From Chiayiivirga sp. (GTDB taxonomy: Bacteria; Pseudomonadota; Gammaproteobacteria; Xanthomonadales; Xanthomonadaceae), in NCBI GenBank assembly GCA_022647565.1, contig JALCLA010000001.1, forward strand, positions 1 to 64,000: a stretch of 64,000 nt of DNA. The letters are read 5' to 3'. How positions within the stretch are numbered: the stretch's first letter is position 1; the number at the start of each line of letters is the position of its first letter. Positions 36,219 through 44,342 of this stretch are shown here, one piece after another. A model generated the notes under the pieces. That model had not been told where the DNA came from, ran no database searches, and worked only from the letters and a program-made list of their open reading frames with translations. Position numbers and translations under genes: made by a program.

Positions 36219-36397
36219 TAGCGTGATGCCTTGCTTTCGTAGAGCGGGGACAGCCCGCGTCCTTCGACTTCGCGCCTTGGGCGCTACGCTCAGGATGAGC
36301 GCGGTTCGCAAATGCCGCTCATCCTGAGCGCAGGCCACGAAGAGGCCGAAGTCGAAGGACACTCGGTCTCTCGTCAACCATTTGCGCAAGTTTCAAT
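36219..36397. mobile_element. MITE-like palindromic element, copy 2
   Basis: Non-coding palindrome related to the copies near 15.7 and 60.0 kb. It includes GACAGCCCGCGTCCTTCGAC on the left, GCTCATCCTGAGCG at the centre and GCCGAAGTCGAAGGACAC, then TTTGCGCAAG, on the right. Its outer left end is more diverged, so its exact border is uncertain. It is in the same orientation as the third copy. Confidence 0.7.
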
Positions 36398-36698
36398 CAC
36401 GCCTGAGCCGAGCCGAGCCGCGAAGCGGTGTCGGCTTGAATGATCGAATGGACGCCTCCCGCATCGCCACACGGCTTCGATGATCCAGACTGAGCATCGT
36501 GCTGCTCAGGACACGGGACACGAGAGGAGTCCGCCATGGATGCTGCGCGGAAATTCGCTGCCGCGACGACGGTCGTGACGGGCCTGGTGCTGCGTCGGTA
36601 ACCGTTGCCAGACCGGCGTGGTGTTGCAACGGCACTGGCTCCGGATGCGGGGCTGTTGTTGCATTGGGGTCAGGGTCGAGGACGGGGCCGGCGCGCTG
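36398..36698. other. Intergenic region with no supported gene
   Basis: Between the palindromic element and the hypothetical gene I see no convincing gene. A 21-codon open frame at 36536-36601 (+) has GAGAGGAG before its ATG and a hydrophobic product like the start of a signal peptide; it may be a leftover of a lost gene. Confidence 0.4.
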
Positions 36699-37682
36699 TC
36701 AGAACCCGCTTCCGGCCGGCGGCGCTTCCCGACCCGGCCAGCCGCGGGTGCATTCGTCCCACGATGTTTCGGCCGGCGCGTCCATGAGCTGCGCCTGGCG
36801 CGACAGGAAGCGCGTCGCCAGCTGCCGGCCTTCGTGCTGGGCGTGGCGCGCACGCGCGGCATCGAGTTGGCTGAGGGCGGTCTCCACGCCGATCAGGGTG
36901 GCCGCGTCGTCCTCGCGCAAGGCCAGCAGCGCGCTGCCATAGCGTGCCGCCGCGGCCGGGTCACGTGGCCGGATCGGGGCGCCCGCCACGAACTCCTCGC
37001 CTTGCGCGATGCGGAAGGCCAGCGCCAGCGCATCGGGCTCGGTGCGCTGCAGCAAGGCGTCGAGGAACAAGCGTGCGTGGCGCCGATACGCCGCGAGTGC
37101 GGCTTCGCGTTCCGGCGCGCTGGGTGCCGACAGTGGCGGATCGACCAGGTAACGCAGCATCGACGGCGCGTGCCCGGCGAGCGCGGCGCGCAGCAGGAAG
37201 TCGGCGTCGTGCTGGAGCAGGACATCGGGTAGCACCGCGCAGCGCGCGTGCAGCGCATCCACCGAGGCCTGGAGCACGGCGATGTCGCGTGCGGCGCCCG
37301 TGGTGTCGGTGTCGCCCGCCGCGGCCATCGAGAGTTGCGTGTTCACCATGGCTTCCACTTCACGCGCGCGCCGGCAGTCGTCCAGCAGCAGCGCGAAGCG
37401 GCAGGCCGCCACCGGGTCGCCATCGTTCGCGGCCTGCAGCCAACGGCTCCAGTCGGCAGCGTGGACCGGCGGCGACGCGCCCGCGTTCGCCGTACGCGTG
37501 GCCGGTGCGGCCTGCGTCGCGGGCGCTGCCACCGGCGCCTGCACCGATACCGGCATCGGCGCCGGCAACTCGTGTCGCAGGCGTCCAGCGTTGGGGGCGG
37601 AGTCGCGCGTCAGGGCCAGCACGAGCAGCGCAAGCGCCGCGCGGTGAAAGCCGAGCCTTCGATGCAAGACTGTCCGGCGCAT
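36699..37682 (-). CDS. Hypothetical exported helical protein
   Basis: I do not recognise a family. The 327-residue product has a hydrophobic N-terminus (LGFHRAALALLVLAL) that may be a signal peptide or anchor, then an Ala/Pro/Thr-rich linker (about residues 35-75). The rest is a mostly helical, Ala-rich domain with short repeats of the kind seen in Sel1/TPR-like proteins (WLQAANDGDPVAACRFAL, LRAALAGHAPSMLRYLV). It is divergent from xdhA with 94 bp between starts. Similar Sel1-like lipoproteins are common in Lysobacterales. Confidence 0.65.
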   Translation of the reverse strand: MRRTVLHRRLGFHRAALALLVLALTRDSAPNAGRLRHELPAPMPVSVQAPVAAPATQAAPATRTANAGASPPVHAADWSRWLQAANDGDPVAACRFALLLDDCRRAREVEAMVNTQLSMAAAGDTDTTGAARDIAVLQASVDALHARCAVLPDVLLQHDADFLLRAALAGHAPSMLRYLVDPPLSAPSAPEREAALAAYRRHARLFLDALLQRTEPDALALAFRIAQGEEFVAGAPIRPRDPAAAARYGSALLALREDDAATLIGVETALSQLDAARARHAQHEGRQLATRFLSRQAQLMDAPAETSWDECTRGWPGREAPPAGSGF

Positions 37683-37776
37683 GCACGGTCCACGTGGCTG
37701 CGGATCGACCGGCGCAGTATCGCGCGAAGCCGGCGGGGTCGCTGCGCCTGCGCAGGCTTCGCGCTAATCTTCGGGC

Positions 37777-39139
37777 ATGACCGCTGCCTGTTTTCGCCTC
37801 AACTCGGAATCCGCGTCGCTGGACGACGCCGATCCGAACGAATCGCTGTTGCGCTGGCTCAAGCGGCAACGCCTCACCGGAACCAAGGAGGGTTGCGGCG
37901 ATGGCGATTGCGGCGCCTGCACCGTGGCGGTGGCCGAGCCCGACGGCAACGGCGGGATGCGCTGGTTGGCGATGAATGCCTGCCTGCTGCCGATGGGCGC
38001 GATCGTCGGGCGCGAAGTGCGGACGGTGGAGGGGCTGGCGCGTGGTGCGATCCTGCACCCGGTGCAACAGGCGATGATCGACACGGCGGGGGTCGCAGTG
38101 CGGCTATTGCACGCCCGGCTTCGTGATGAGCCTGTTCGTGGCGCAGGCCAATGGCGCCGGCGCGCACGATGCGATCGAGGGCAACCTGTGCCGTTGCACC
38201 GGATATCGCCCGATCCTGCTGGCGGCGGAACGCATTGCGGGGTGCGCGGCCGGGCCCGGTCCCGACGCGGCACCGCGCCAGGAGGCCTGGTCGAGCGCCC
38301 AACTGGGCGCCTTCCACAGCCCGACTTCGCTCGGCGCCGCACTGCAGTTCAAGCGCGACTGGCCGCAGGCGGAGTGGATCGCGGGCGGCACCGACCTGGG
38401 CGTGGAACTGAGCCGTGGGCGGGGACGCGATCGCGCCTTCATTGCCCTGGATCGCATCGTCGAGCTGCAGGAACTCGTCATTTCCGCGAGCGCGGTGCGG
38501 ATCGGCGCAGGGGTGTCGCTGAGCCGGATCGAGCGCGAGCTGCACGGCCTGTTCCCGGCGCTGGATGGCATGTTGCCGTGGTTCGCCGCGCGCCAGGTGC
38601 GCAACCGCGCCACCTTGGGCGGCAACCTCGGCAGTGCATCGCCGATCGGCGACCTGCTGCCGATCCTGCTGGCGCTGGATGCCACTGTGCACCTGCGCGG
38701 CCCGGATGGTGCGCGCGATCTGCCCATCGACGCGTTCTTCCTCGACTACCGAAAGACCGCGCGTCGCGCCGATGAGCTGGTGGAAGCGGTGACGCTGCCG
38801 CGTCGCGCGGCGCGAATCGAGGCCGCGTACAAGGTGGCCAAGCGCCAGACCGACGACATCAGCATCGTGGCGGCGGCATTTGCGGTGGAGTTCGACGAAT
38901 TGCAGCGCGTGGCGCAGGTGCGCCTGGCCTATGGCGGCGTGGCGGCGATCCCGCGACGCGCCCGCGTGGTGGAAGACTTCCTGCTCGGTCGCAGGCTCGA
39001 CTCCGACACCGTCGCGCAGGCCGAGGCCTTGCTGCAGTCCGGCTTCGCGCCGCTCGACGATCATCGCGCCAGCGCCGAGTACCGGCGCGCGCTGTGCGGC
39101 ACGCTGTTCGCCCGGTTCGTGGCGGAGCGTTGCGCATGA
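37777..39139 (+). pseudogene. xdhA: Xanthine dehydrogenase small subunit XdhA, frameshifted
   Basis: The N-terminal part starts at 37777 with the [2Fe-2S] motif GCGDGDCGAC. The frame then shifts +1 within a run of five G at 38088-38092. With one G removed the peptide continues as the expected QCGYCTPGFVMSLF, then CRCTGYRPI (second [2Fe-2S] site) and the FAD domain (EWIAGGTDLGVE, TLGGNLGSASPIGDLLP) to the stop at 39139. All domains are otherwise intact (about 453 residues), and the stop overlaps the xdhB start by four bases. The enzyme would oxidise hypoxanthine and xanthine to urate. The extra G may be a sequencing error, a recent mutation or slippage; the intact remainder favours the first two. 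Confidence 0.88.
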
Positions 39140-41475
39140 GTCGCGTCGAGCGAGCATCGGGCTCCGCATCGCCGCGCCACGAAAGCGCCATCGGCCACGT
39201 CACGGGTGCCGCCACCTACGTCGACGAACAACATCCTCCCGCCGGTCTGCTCAGCCTGTGGCCGGTGCAGTCGCCGCACGCGCACGCGCGCATCCTCGAC
39301 ATCGATGCGAGTCGGGCGCGCACCGCGCCCGGTGTTTGCGCGATACTCACGGCGCAGGATGTGCCCGGCGAAAACGACACCGGTCCGATCCTGCACGACG
39401 AGCCGCTGATTCCTGCCAGTCTCGTCGAGTTCCACGGGCAGGCGGTGGCCTGGGTGGTCGCGGAAGACGAGGCCGCGGCACAGGCCGCCGCCGCGCTCGC
39501 GCAGGTTCGCTACGAAGTGTTGCCGGCACGGCTCACGCTGCACGATGCGATCGCGCAAGAGCAGTTCCACCTGCCGCCCGCGCGCGTGACCCGCGGCGAC
39601 GCCGAGACCGCGCTTGCCGGCGCGCCGCATCGGCTCCAGGGCGAGATCGAGATCGGCGGACAGGATCATTTCTACCTGGAAACCCAGGCCAGTTGGGTGC
39701 AGATCGATGGCGAAGGGCTGGTGCATGTCACCGCCTCCACCCAGCATCCGACCGAAACCCAGCTGATCGTGGCGCGCGTGCTTGGCATTCCGGCGCATCG
39801 CGTGGTGTGCCGCTGCCTGCGCATGGGCGGCGGCTTCGGCGGCAAGGAGACCCAAGCCAATCCCTACGCCGCGGTGGCGGCGGTGGCGGCGCGCGCCACC
39901 GGGCGGCCGGTGCGGATCAAGCTGCACCGCGCGCTCGACATGCAGCTCACCGGCAAGCGCCATCCCTTCCTGGCCCGCTACGAGGTTGGCTTCGATGAGT
40001 CGGGCCTGCTGCAGGCGATGCGCGTTGCGCTCTACGCCGACGGCGGCTGGAGCTGCGACCTGTCACCGCCGGTGTTGATGCGCGCCATGGTGCACATCGA
40101 CAACGCCTACTACTGTCCGAACGTCGCGATCACCGGCTTGATCGGCAAGACTCACGTTGCCTCGAACACCGCGTTCCGCGGTTTCGGCGGGCCGCAGGGC
40201 ATGGTGGTGGGCGAGGAAATCCTGGATCGCGTCGCGCGCCATCTCGACCTGCCCGCGCACGAAGTGCGCGAGCGCAACTTCTATCGTCCCGGTCACGACG
40301 ACGCGCGCAACATCACGCCGTATCACCAGCCGGTGGTGGACAACCATCTGGGCGAGCTGTGGGCGCAGGCGCTGCGCGAGTCCGATTTTCTCGCGCGGCG
40401 CGAGGAGATCGAACGCTTCAACGCCGCCAGTTCGACCCGCAAGCGCGGCCTCGCGATCACGCCGGTCAAGTTCGGCATCTCGTTCAACAAGACCGAATAC
40501 AACCAGGCCGGCGCGCTCATCCACATCTATCTCGACGGCAGCGTGCAGCTCAACCACGGCGGCACCGAGATGGGCCAGGGCCTGCACACCAAGATGATCG
40601 AGGTGGCGCGGCGCGTGCTGGGCGTGCGACGTGAACGCATCGTGCTGATGCCCACCAGCACCGACAAGGTGCCCAATACCTCGGCCACCGCCGCGAGCAG
40701 TGGGTCGGACCTCAACGGGCAGGCGGTGAAGGCCGCGTGCGACACGCTGCTGGCGCGGCTGCGTCCGGTGGCGGCGCAACTGCTCGGCGGCGAGTGCGAC
40801 GAAGTCGTGTTCGCGGACGATGCGGTGTTTCTCGCGACCACGCCAGCGCGCGCACTGCGCTTCGAGGAAGTCGTCGGCGCGGCCTATCGGCAGCGCGTCT
40901 CGCTCTCGTCCACCGGCTACTACCGCACTCCCGGCCTGAGCTGGGATGCGAGCACGGGCCGCGGCCATCCGTTCTACTACTTCGCCTTCGGCGCGGCGGT
41001 GGGCGAAGTGGAAGTGGACGGCTACACCGGCGTGCACACGCTGCGCCGCATCGACATCGTGCACGATGTGGGCGAGTCGCTGGCCGAGGACATCGACCGC
41101 GGCCAGATCGAAGGCGGCTTCGTGCAGGGCCTGGGCTGGCTGACCTGCGAGGAACTGCGCTGGAACGCGCAAGGCCGGCTCATGACCGATGCCCCCAGCA
41201 CCTACAAGATTCCCACGGTGGGCGATGTACCTGCCGATTTCCGCGTGTCCTTGTTCCGCCGTACCCAGGCACCGAGCACTGACGTGATCTTCGGCAGCAA
41301 GGCCGTGGGCGAGCCGCCGCTGATGCTGGCGATCAGCGTGCGCGAGGCGCTGCGCGAGGCGGTGGCAGCGTTTGGCCCGGGCGGCGTGTCGCCGCGCTGC
41401 GTCGCGCTGGCGGCACCGGCCACGCCGGAAGCCCTCTGGCGCGCGATCCGGGCCGTGCGCGAGGCGAGGTCCTGA
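39136..41475 (+). CDS. xdhB: Xanthine dehydrogenase large (molybdopterin) subunit
   Basis: A 779-residue molybdenum hydroxylase subunit starting at ATGA overlapping the xdhA stop. Moco-binding and active-site segments are visible: QHPTETQLIVARVLG, CLRMGGGFGGKETQAN, NTAFRGFGGPQGM, GTEMGQGLHTKM and, near the end, GSKAVGEPPLMLA with the catalytic Glu. Length fits XdhB proteins (770-800). It forms the substrate and Moco centre with XdhA. xdhC follows after one base. Confidence 0.96.
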   Translation: MSRVERASGSASPRHESAIGHVTGAATYVDEQHPPAGLLSLWPVQSPHAHARILDIDASRARTAPGVCAILTAQDVPGENDTGPILHDEPLIPASLVEFHGQAVAWVVAEDEAAAQAAAALAQVRYEVLPARLTLHDAIAQEQFHLPPARVTRGDAETALAGAPHRLQGEIEIGGQDHFYLETQASWVQIDGEGLVHVTASTQHPTETQLIVARVLGIPAHRVVCRCLRMGGGFGGKETQANPYAAVAAVAARATGRPVRIKLHRALDMQLTGKRHPFLARYEVGFDESGLLQAMRVALYADGGWSCDLSPPVLMRAMVHIDNAYYCPNVAITGLIGKTHVASNTAFRGFGGPQGMVVGEEILDRVARHLDLPAHEVRERNFYRPGHDDARNITPYHQPVVDNHLGELWAQALRESDFLARREEIERFNAASSTRKRGLAITPVKFGISFNKTEYNQAGALIHIYLDGSVQLNHGGTEMGQGLHTKMIEVARRVLGVRRERIVLMPTSTDKVPNTSATAASSGSDLNGQAVKAACDTLLARLRPVAAQLLGGECDEVVFADDAVFLATTPARALRFEEVVGAAYRQRVSLSSTGYYRTPGLSWDASTGRGHPFYYFAFGAAVGEVEVDGYTGVHTLRRIDIVHDVGESLAEDIDRGQIEGGFVQGLGWLTCEELRWNAQGRLMTDAPSTYKIPTVGDVPADFRVSLFRRTQAPSTDVIFGSKAVGEPPLMLAISVREALREAVAAFGPGGVSPRCVALAAPATPEALWRAIRAVREARS

Positions 41476-41476
41476 C

Positions 41477-42373
41477 ATGGACGAACGCCTGTTCGCGCGT
41501 CTTGCGATCCGCTTGCAGCACGAACCCGTGGTGCTGGCCAGCGTGGAGGAAACGCGTGGTGCCACCCCACGCAAGCAAGGCAGCCGGATGCTGGTGACGC
41601 AACACGGCAGCGAATTCAGCGTCGGCGGCGGCGCGATGGAAGCGCGGGTGCTGACGGCCGCCCGCACCCTGCTCGATGGAGCGGAACGCGAGCAGGGGCT
41701 CGAGGTTGATCTGAGCGGACGAGCCGATGCCGCCGGCGTGTGTGGCGGCCGCATGCGGCTGGCCTTGCGCCGCTGGCAGGGCGAGGACGATCGACTTTAT
41801 GCGCAGGACATCGCGGCGCAACTGGCCGAAGGGCGCCCGGTCTGGGCCGGCGCGGACGAGTTCGGCCCGGACGTGGAAGCCGCGCTGCTCGCGCCCGACC
41901 CGCGCCTGCTGATCGTGGGCGGCGGTCACTGCGGCGCGGCCCTGCATGAGCTGGCGCGCATGCTGGATTTCCGCGTCTTCGTGTTCGACCAGCGCGCCGA
42001 GTGTTTTCCGGCCGGCTCGTATGCGGATGCCACGGTGCGCCACGGCGATTACGCCGCACTGGCCGAGGCCTTTGCCGACCAGCGCGCGGTCTATGCGGTG
42101 CTGCTCAATCGTGACTTCCCCAGCGATGTGGAAACGCTGCACGCGCTGCAGGGTCGCAACCTGGCCTTCCTCGGCATGATGGGCAGCCGGCGGCGCATCG
42201 CCGCGGTGCGTGCCGCGGTGCCCGATCCACGCGATTGGCTGGCGCGGAACCTGCGCGCCCCGATCGGGCTGGAGATCGGCGCGCATACGCCGCACGAGAT
42301 CGCGATCAGCATCCTCGCGCAGCTGATCCAGGTGCGGCAGCAGCGCGAGGCGCTAGTGGTCGGTAACGGATGA
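41477..42373 (+). CDS. xdhC: Xanthine dehydrogenase accessory protein XdhC
   Basis: A 298-residue protein with the N-terminal XdhC/CoxI domain (EPVVLASVEETRGATPRKQG, FSVGGGAMEARVL) and a C-terminal Rossmann fold (LLIVGGGHCGAALHEL, FLGMMGSRRR). XdhC binds molybdopterin cofactor, helps sulfurate it and inserts it into XdhB. It ends the xdhABC operon. Confidence 0.94.
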   Translation: MDERLFARLAIRLQHEPVVLASVEETRGATPRKQGSRMLVTQHGSEFSVGGGAMEARVLTAARTLLDGAEREQGLEVDLSGRADAAGVCGGRMRLALRRWQGEDDRLYAQDIAAQLAEGRPVWAGADEFGPDVEAALLAPDPRLLIVGGGHCGAALHELARMLDFRVFVFDQRAECFPAGSYADATVRHGDYAALAEAFADQRAVYAVLLNRDFPSDVETLHALQGRNLAFLGMMGSRRRIAAVRAAVPDPRDWLARNLRAPIGLEIGAHTPHEIAISILAQLIQVRQQREALVVGNG

Positions 42374-42516
42374 AGCGGAAGGGGGATCACGACGGGATGG
42401 GCGTGCGGGACGCCGTGCGGGAGCGAGGCCCGTAGCCGAAGCAACGGGCCGAGTGGGGCGCAAGTACCGCGCGGCCAGACCGAACGAGCCACTTTCGATT
42501 TGTCCGTTACAGGCCA

Positions 42517-44199
42517 CTAGAGTCCTAGCTTGCGGAAGCCGATGCCGCGCGCGCGTCCAACGTCGACCGCGAAGCCGGTGATCTTCCCTTCCGCATCGCG
42601 CTGGTAGCGCAGCAGGCCTGCCGCGCCGATGAAGGCATCGGGGAACGCGGGCGTCAGCGGCAGGAGCGGACCACGACGGCCGCGAATCTTCAGCGCCCCA
42701 TCCTCGACCAGCGCGCGCCAGCGCGTGTCGAGTTCGGCGCTCTCGAACTCCCCGGCAAACGTCGCCAGTGCCACCGCGTCCGGCGCGAACGCCGCGACTT
42801 CGTGCATCTCGATCGTTTCGCCGTCGGTCAGCAGGGTGAGCCGGCGCTTGCCCGCCTGCCCCGGCACGAAGGTCAGCACGGCCGATCCCGGCACGCCCAA
42901 CATGTGGAAGCGATGCTCGCCATCGAGGGCAAGTTCCGACTCGCTGCCCTGCGGGCGCACGTACCGCAGCGCGCCGTCGCGCACCTCGATCCGGCGCAGC
43001 AACGATTGCGCGGGGTTGAAATAGGTGCCGACGTAGTCGGACGCCTTGAAGCGCGGCGAGGTCGCCTTCGTCGCGACCAGCGGTTCGGTTGTGGCCGGCA
43101 GCGCTTGCAGCCTGTCGGCGAGCACGACCTCGGCGACCTGATTCAGCAGTCCGCTCGGATCGGCGCTGCCGAGGTTGCACAACGCCGCCGCGCCGATACC
43201 CGTCTCGGGAAAGCGTTGCAGGTCGGCGCGGAAGCCCATCCATGCCCCGCCATGCGACACCATGCGCAGACCACGGTAGTCGGTCACGCTCAGGCCACGG
43301 GCGTAGCTGAGTTTCTCGCCGTCGTTCAGCACGCCCACTTCCTGCAGCTTGCGCACCAGGTCGCTGCCGCCGACCGTGGGTTGATGGAAATTGGCATCCC
43401 AGCGCGCGAGGTCCGCCACGGTGCTCTGCGCCGCGCCGTCGCCGGTCTGTTCCCAGGCCGAAGTCGAGAACCTGAAACTGCCTTCCGCGCCGCGCTCGTA
43501 GGACGCCGCGCGGTGCGGAATCACGCGCGCGTGATCGTCCAGGTACTCGGTGTGGTGCATTCGCAGCGGGGTGAAGATCCGCTCCTGCGCGAATTCGCGC
43601 AGGGTCTTGCCGCTGGCCTGCTTCACCACCAGCGAGAGCAGGAAGTAACCGGAGTTGCTGTAGTTGTGCTCGCTGCCTGGCGCGAAGTCGAGCTTGGCCT
43701 GGCGCGCGATCGCGGCCAGCGCATCGGCGTCGGTGGTGTGGTCTTCGAGGTTGGTGCCGCCCAGCATCAACAAGGCGATGTAATCGCGCACGCCGCCGGT
43801 GTGGCGCAGCAGGTGATCCAGGGTCACTCCTTCGAAGTAGGCCGGCAGCTCCGGGACATGCTTGCGCACGCTGTCGCCCAGGGCGAGCTTGCCGTCCTGT
43901 TCCAGCAGCAGAATGCTGGCAGCGGTGAATTGCTTGGAGGTGGAACCCAGATCGAACACGGTGCGCTGCGGATCGATCGCAACCCCGTGTTCGGCGCTGG
44001 CCAACCCATAGCCCTTCACGTAGATCGGGCGCCCACGCTCGTACACGGCCAGCGCGCAGCCGGGCGAGCCGGGTACATCGAAGGCGGCGAACACCGCATC
44101 GATGCGCTTCGCGGAGACGGCATCGATGGCGGTTTCGGCCTGGAGCGCGGGCGAAATCGCGGCCAGCAGCAGGGCGAGACGAAGCGGGCGGATCGGCAT
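42517..44199 (-). CDS. Secreted serine hydrolase, class C beta-lactamase family
   Basis: A 560-residue protein with signal peptide (MPIRPLRLALLLAAISPALQ, cleavage after A). The beta-lactamase/D-alanyl-D-alanine carboxypeptidase core has the SxxK motif STSKQF (about residue 87) and the YxN motif YSNSGYF. The C-terminal 180 residues form a separate beta-rich lipocalin-like domain (from about 370) frequent in related esterases and peptidases. Its substrate cannot be told from sequence; it need not be a beta-lactamase. It is divergent from the patatin gene. Confidence 0.85.
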   Translation of the reverse strand: MPIRPLRLALLLAAISPALQAETAIDAVSAKRIDAVFAAFDVPGSPGCALAVYERGRPIYVKGYGLASAEHGVAIDPQRTVFDLGSTSKQFTAASILLLEQDGKLALGDSVRKHVPELPAYFEGVTLDHLLRHTGGVRDYIALLMLGGTNLEDHTTDADALAAIARQAKLDFAPGSEHNYSNSGYFLLSLVVKQASGKTLREFAQERIFTPLRMHHTEYLDDHARVIPHRAASYERGAEGSFRFSTSAWEQTGDGAAQSTVADLARWDANFHQPTVGGSDLVRKLQEVGVLNDGEKLSYARGLSVTDYRGLRMVSHGGAWMGFRADLQRFPETGIGAAALCNLGSADPSGLLNQVAEVVLADRLQALPATTEPLVATKATSPRFKASDYVGTYFNPAQSLLRRIEVRDGALRYVRPQGSESELALDGEHRFHMLGVPGSAVLTFVPGQAGKRRLTLLTDGETIEMHEVAAFAPDAVALATFAGEFESAELDTRWRALVEDGALKIRGRRGPLLPLTPAFPDAFIGAAGLLRYQRDAEGKITGFAVDVGRARGIGFRKLGL

Positions 44200-44342
44200 G
44201 ACAGGCTCCTGCAGGTGGACGGGTGTCGACGGAAGAACGCCATTGTCCGCGATCCGGGGCCAGGGCCCGGTGCCGGCCGAGGGTCGGGGGCGGAATCGGA
44301 TCGGGCTAAAATTCGCGCACCCCTTTGGTTCGGACCGCGATC

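Noticed and set aside
38085..38095. Programmed +1 frameshifting or phase variation in xdhA
   Set aside because: The G run is only five long and no shift signal (stop codon or structure) is visible; a simple indel explains it better.
42517..44199. True beta-lactamase resistance gene
   Set aside because: The SxxK/YxN core is shared with esterases and carboxypeptidases, and the extra C-terminal domain does not fit a class C resistance enzyme.
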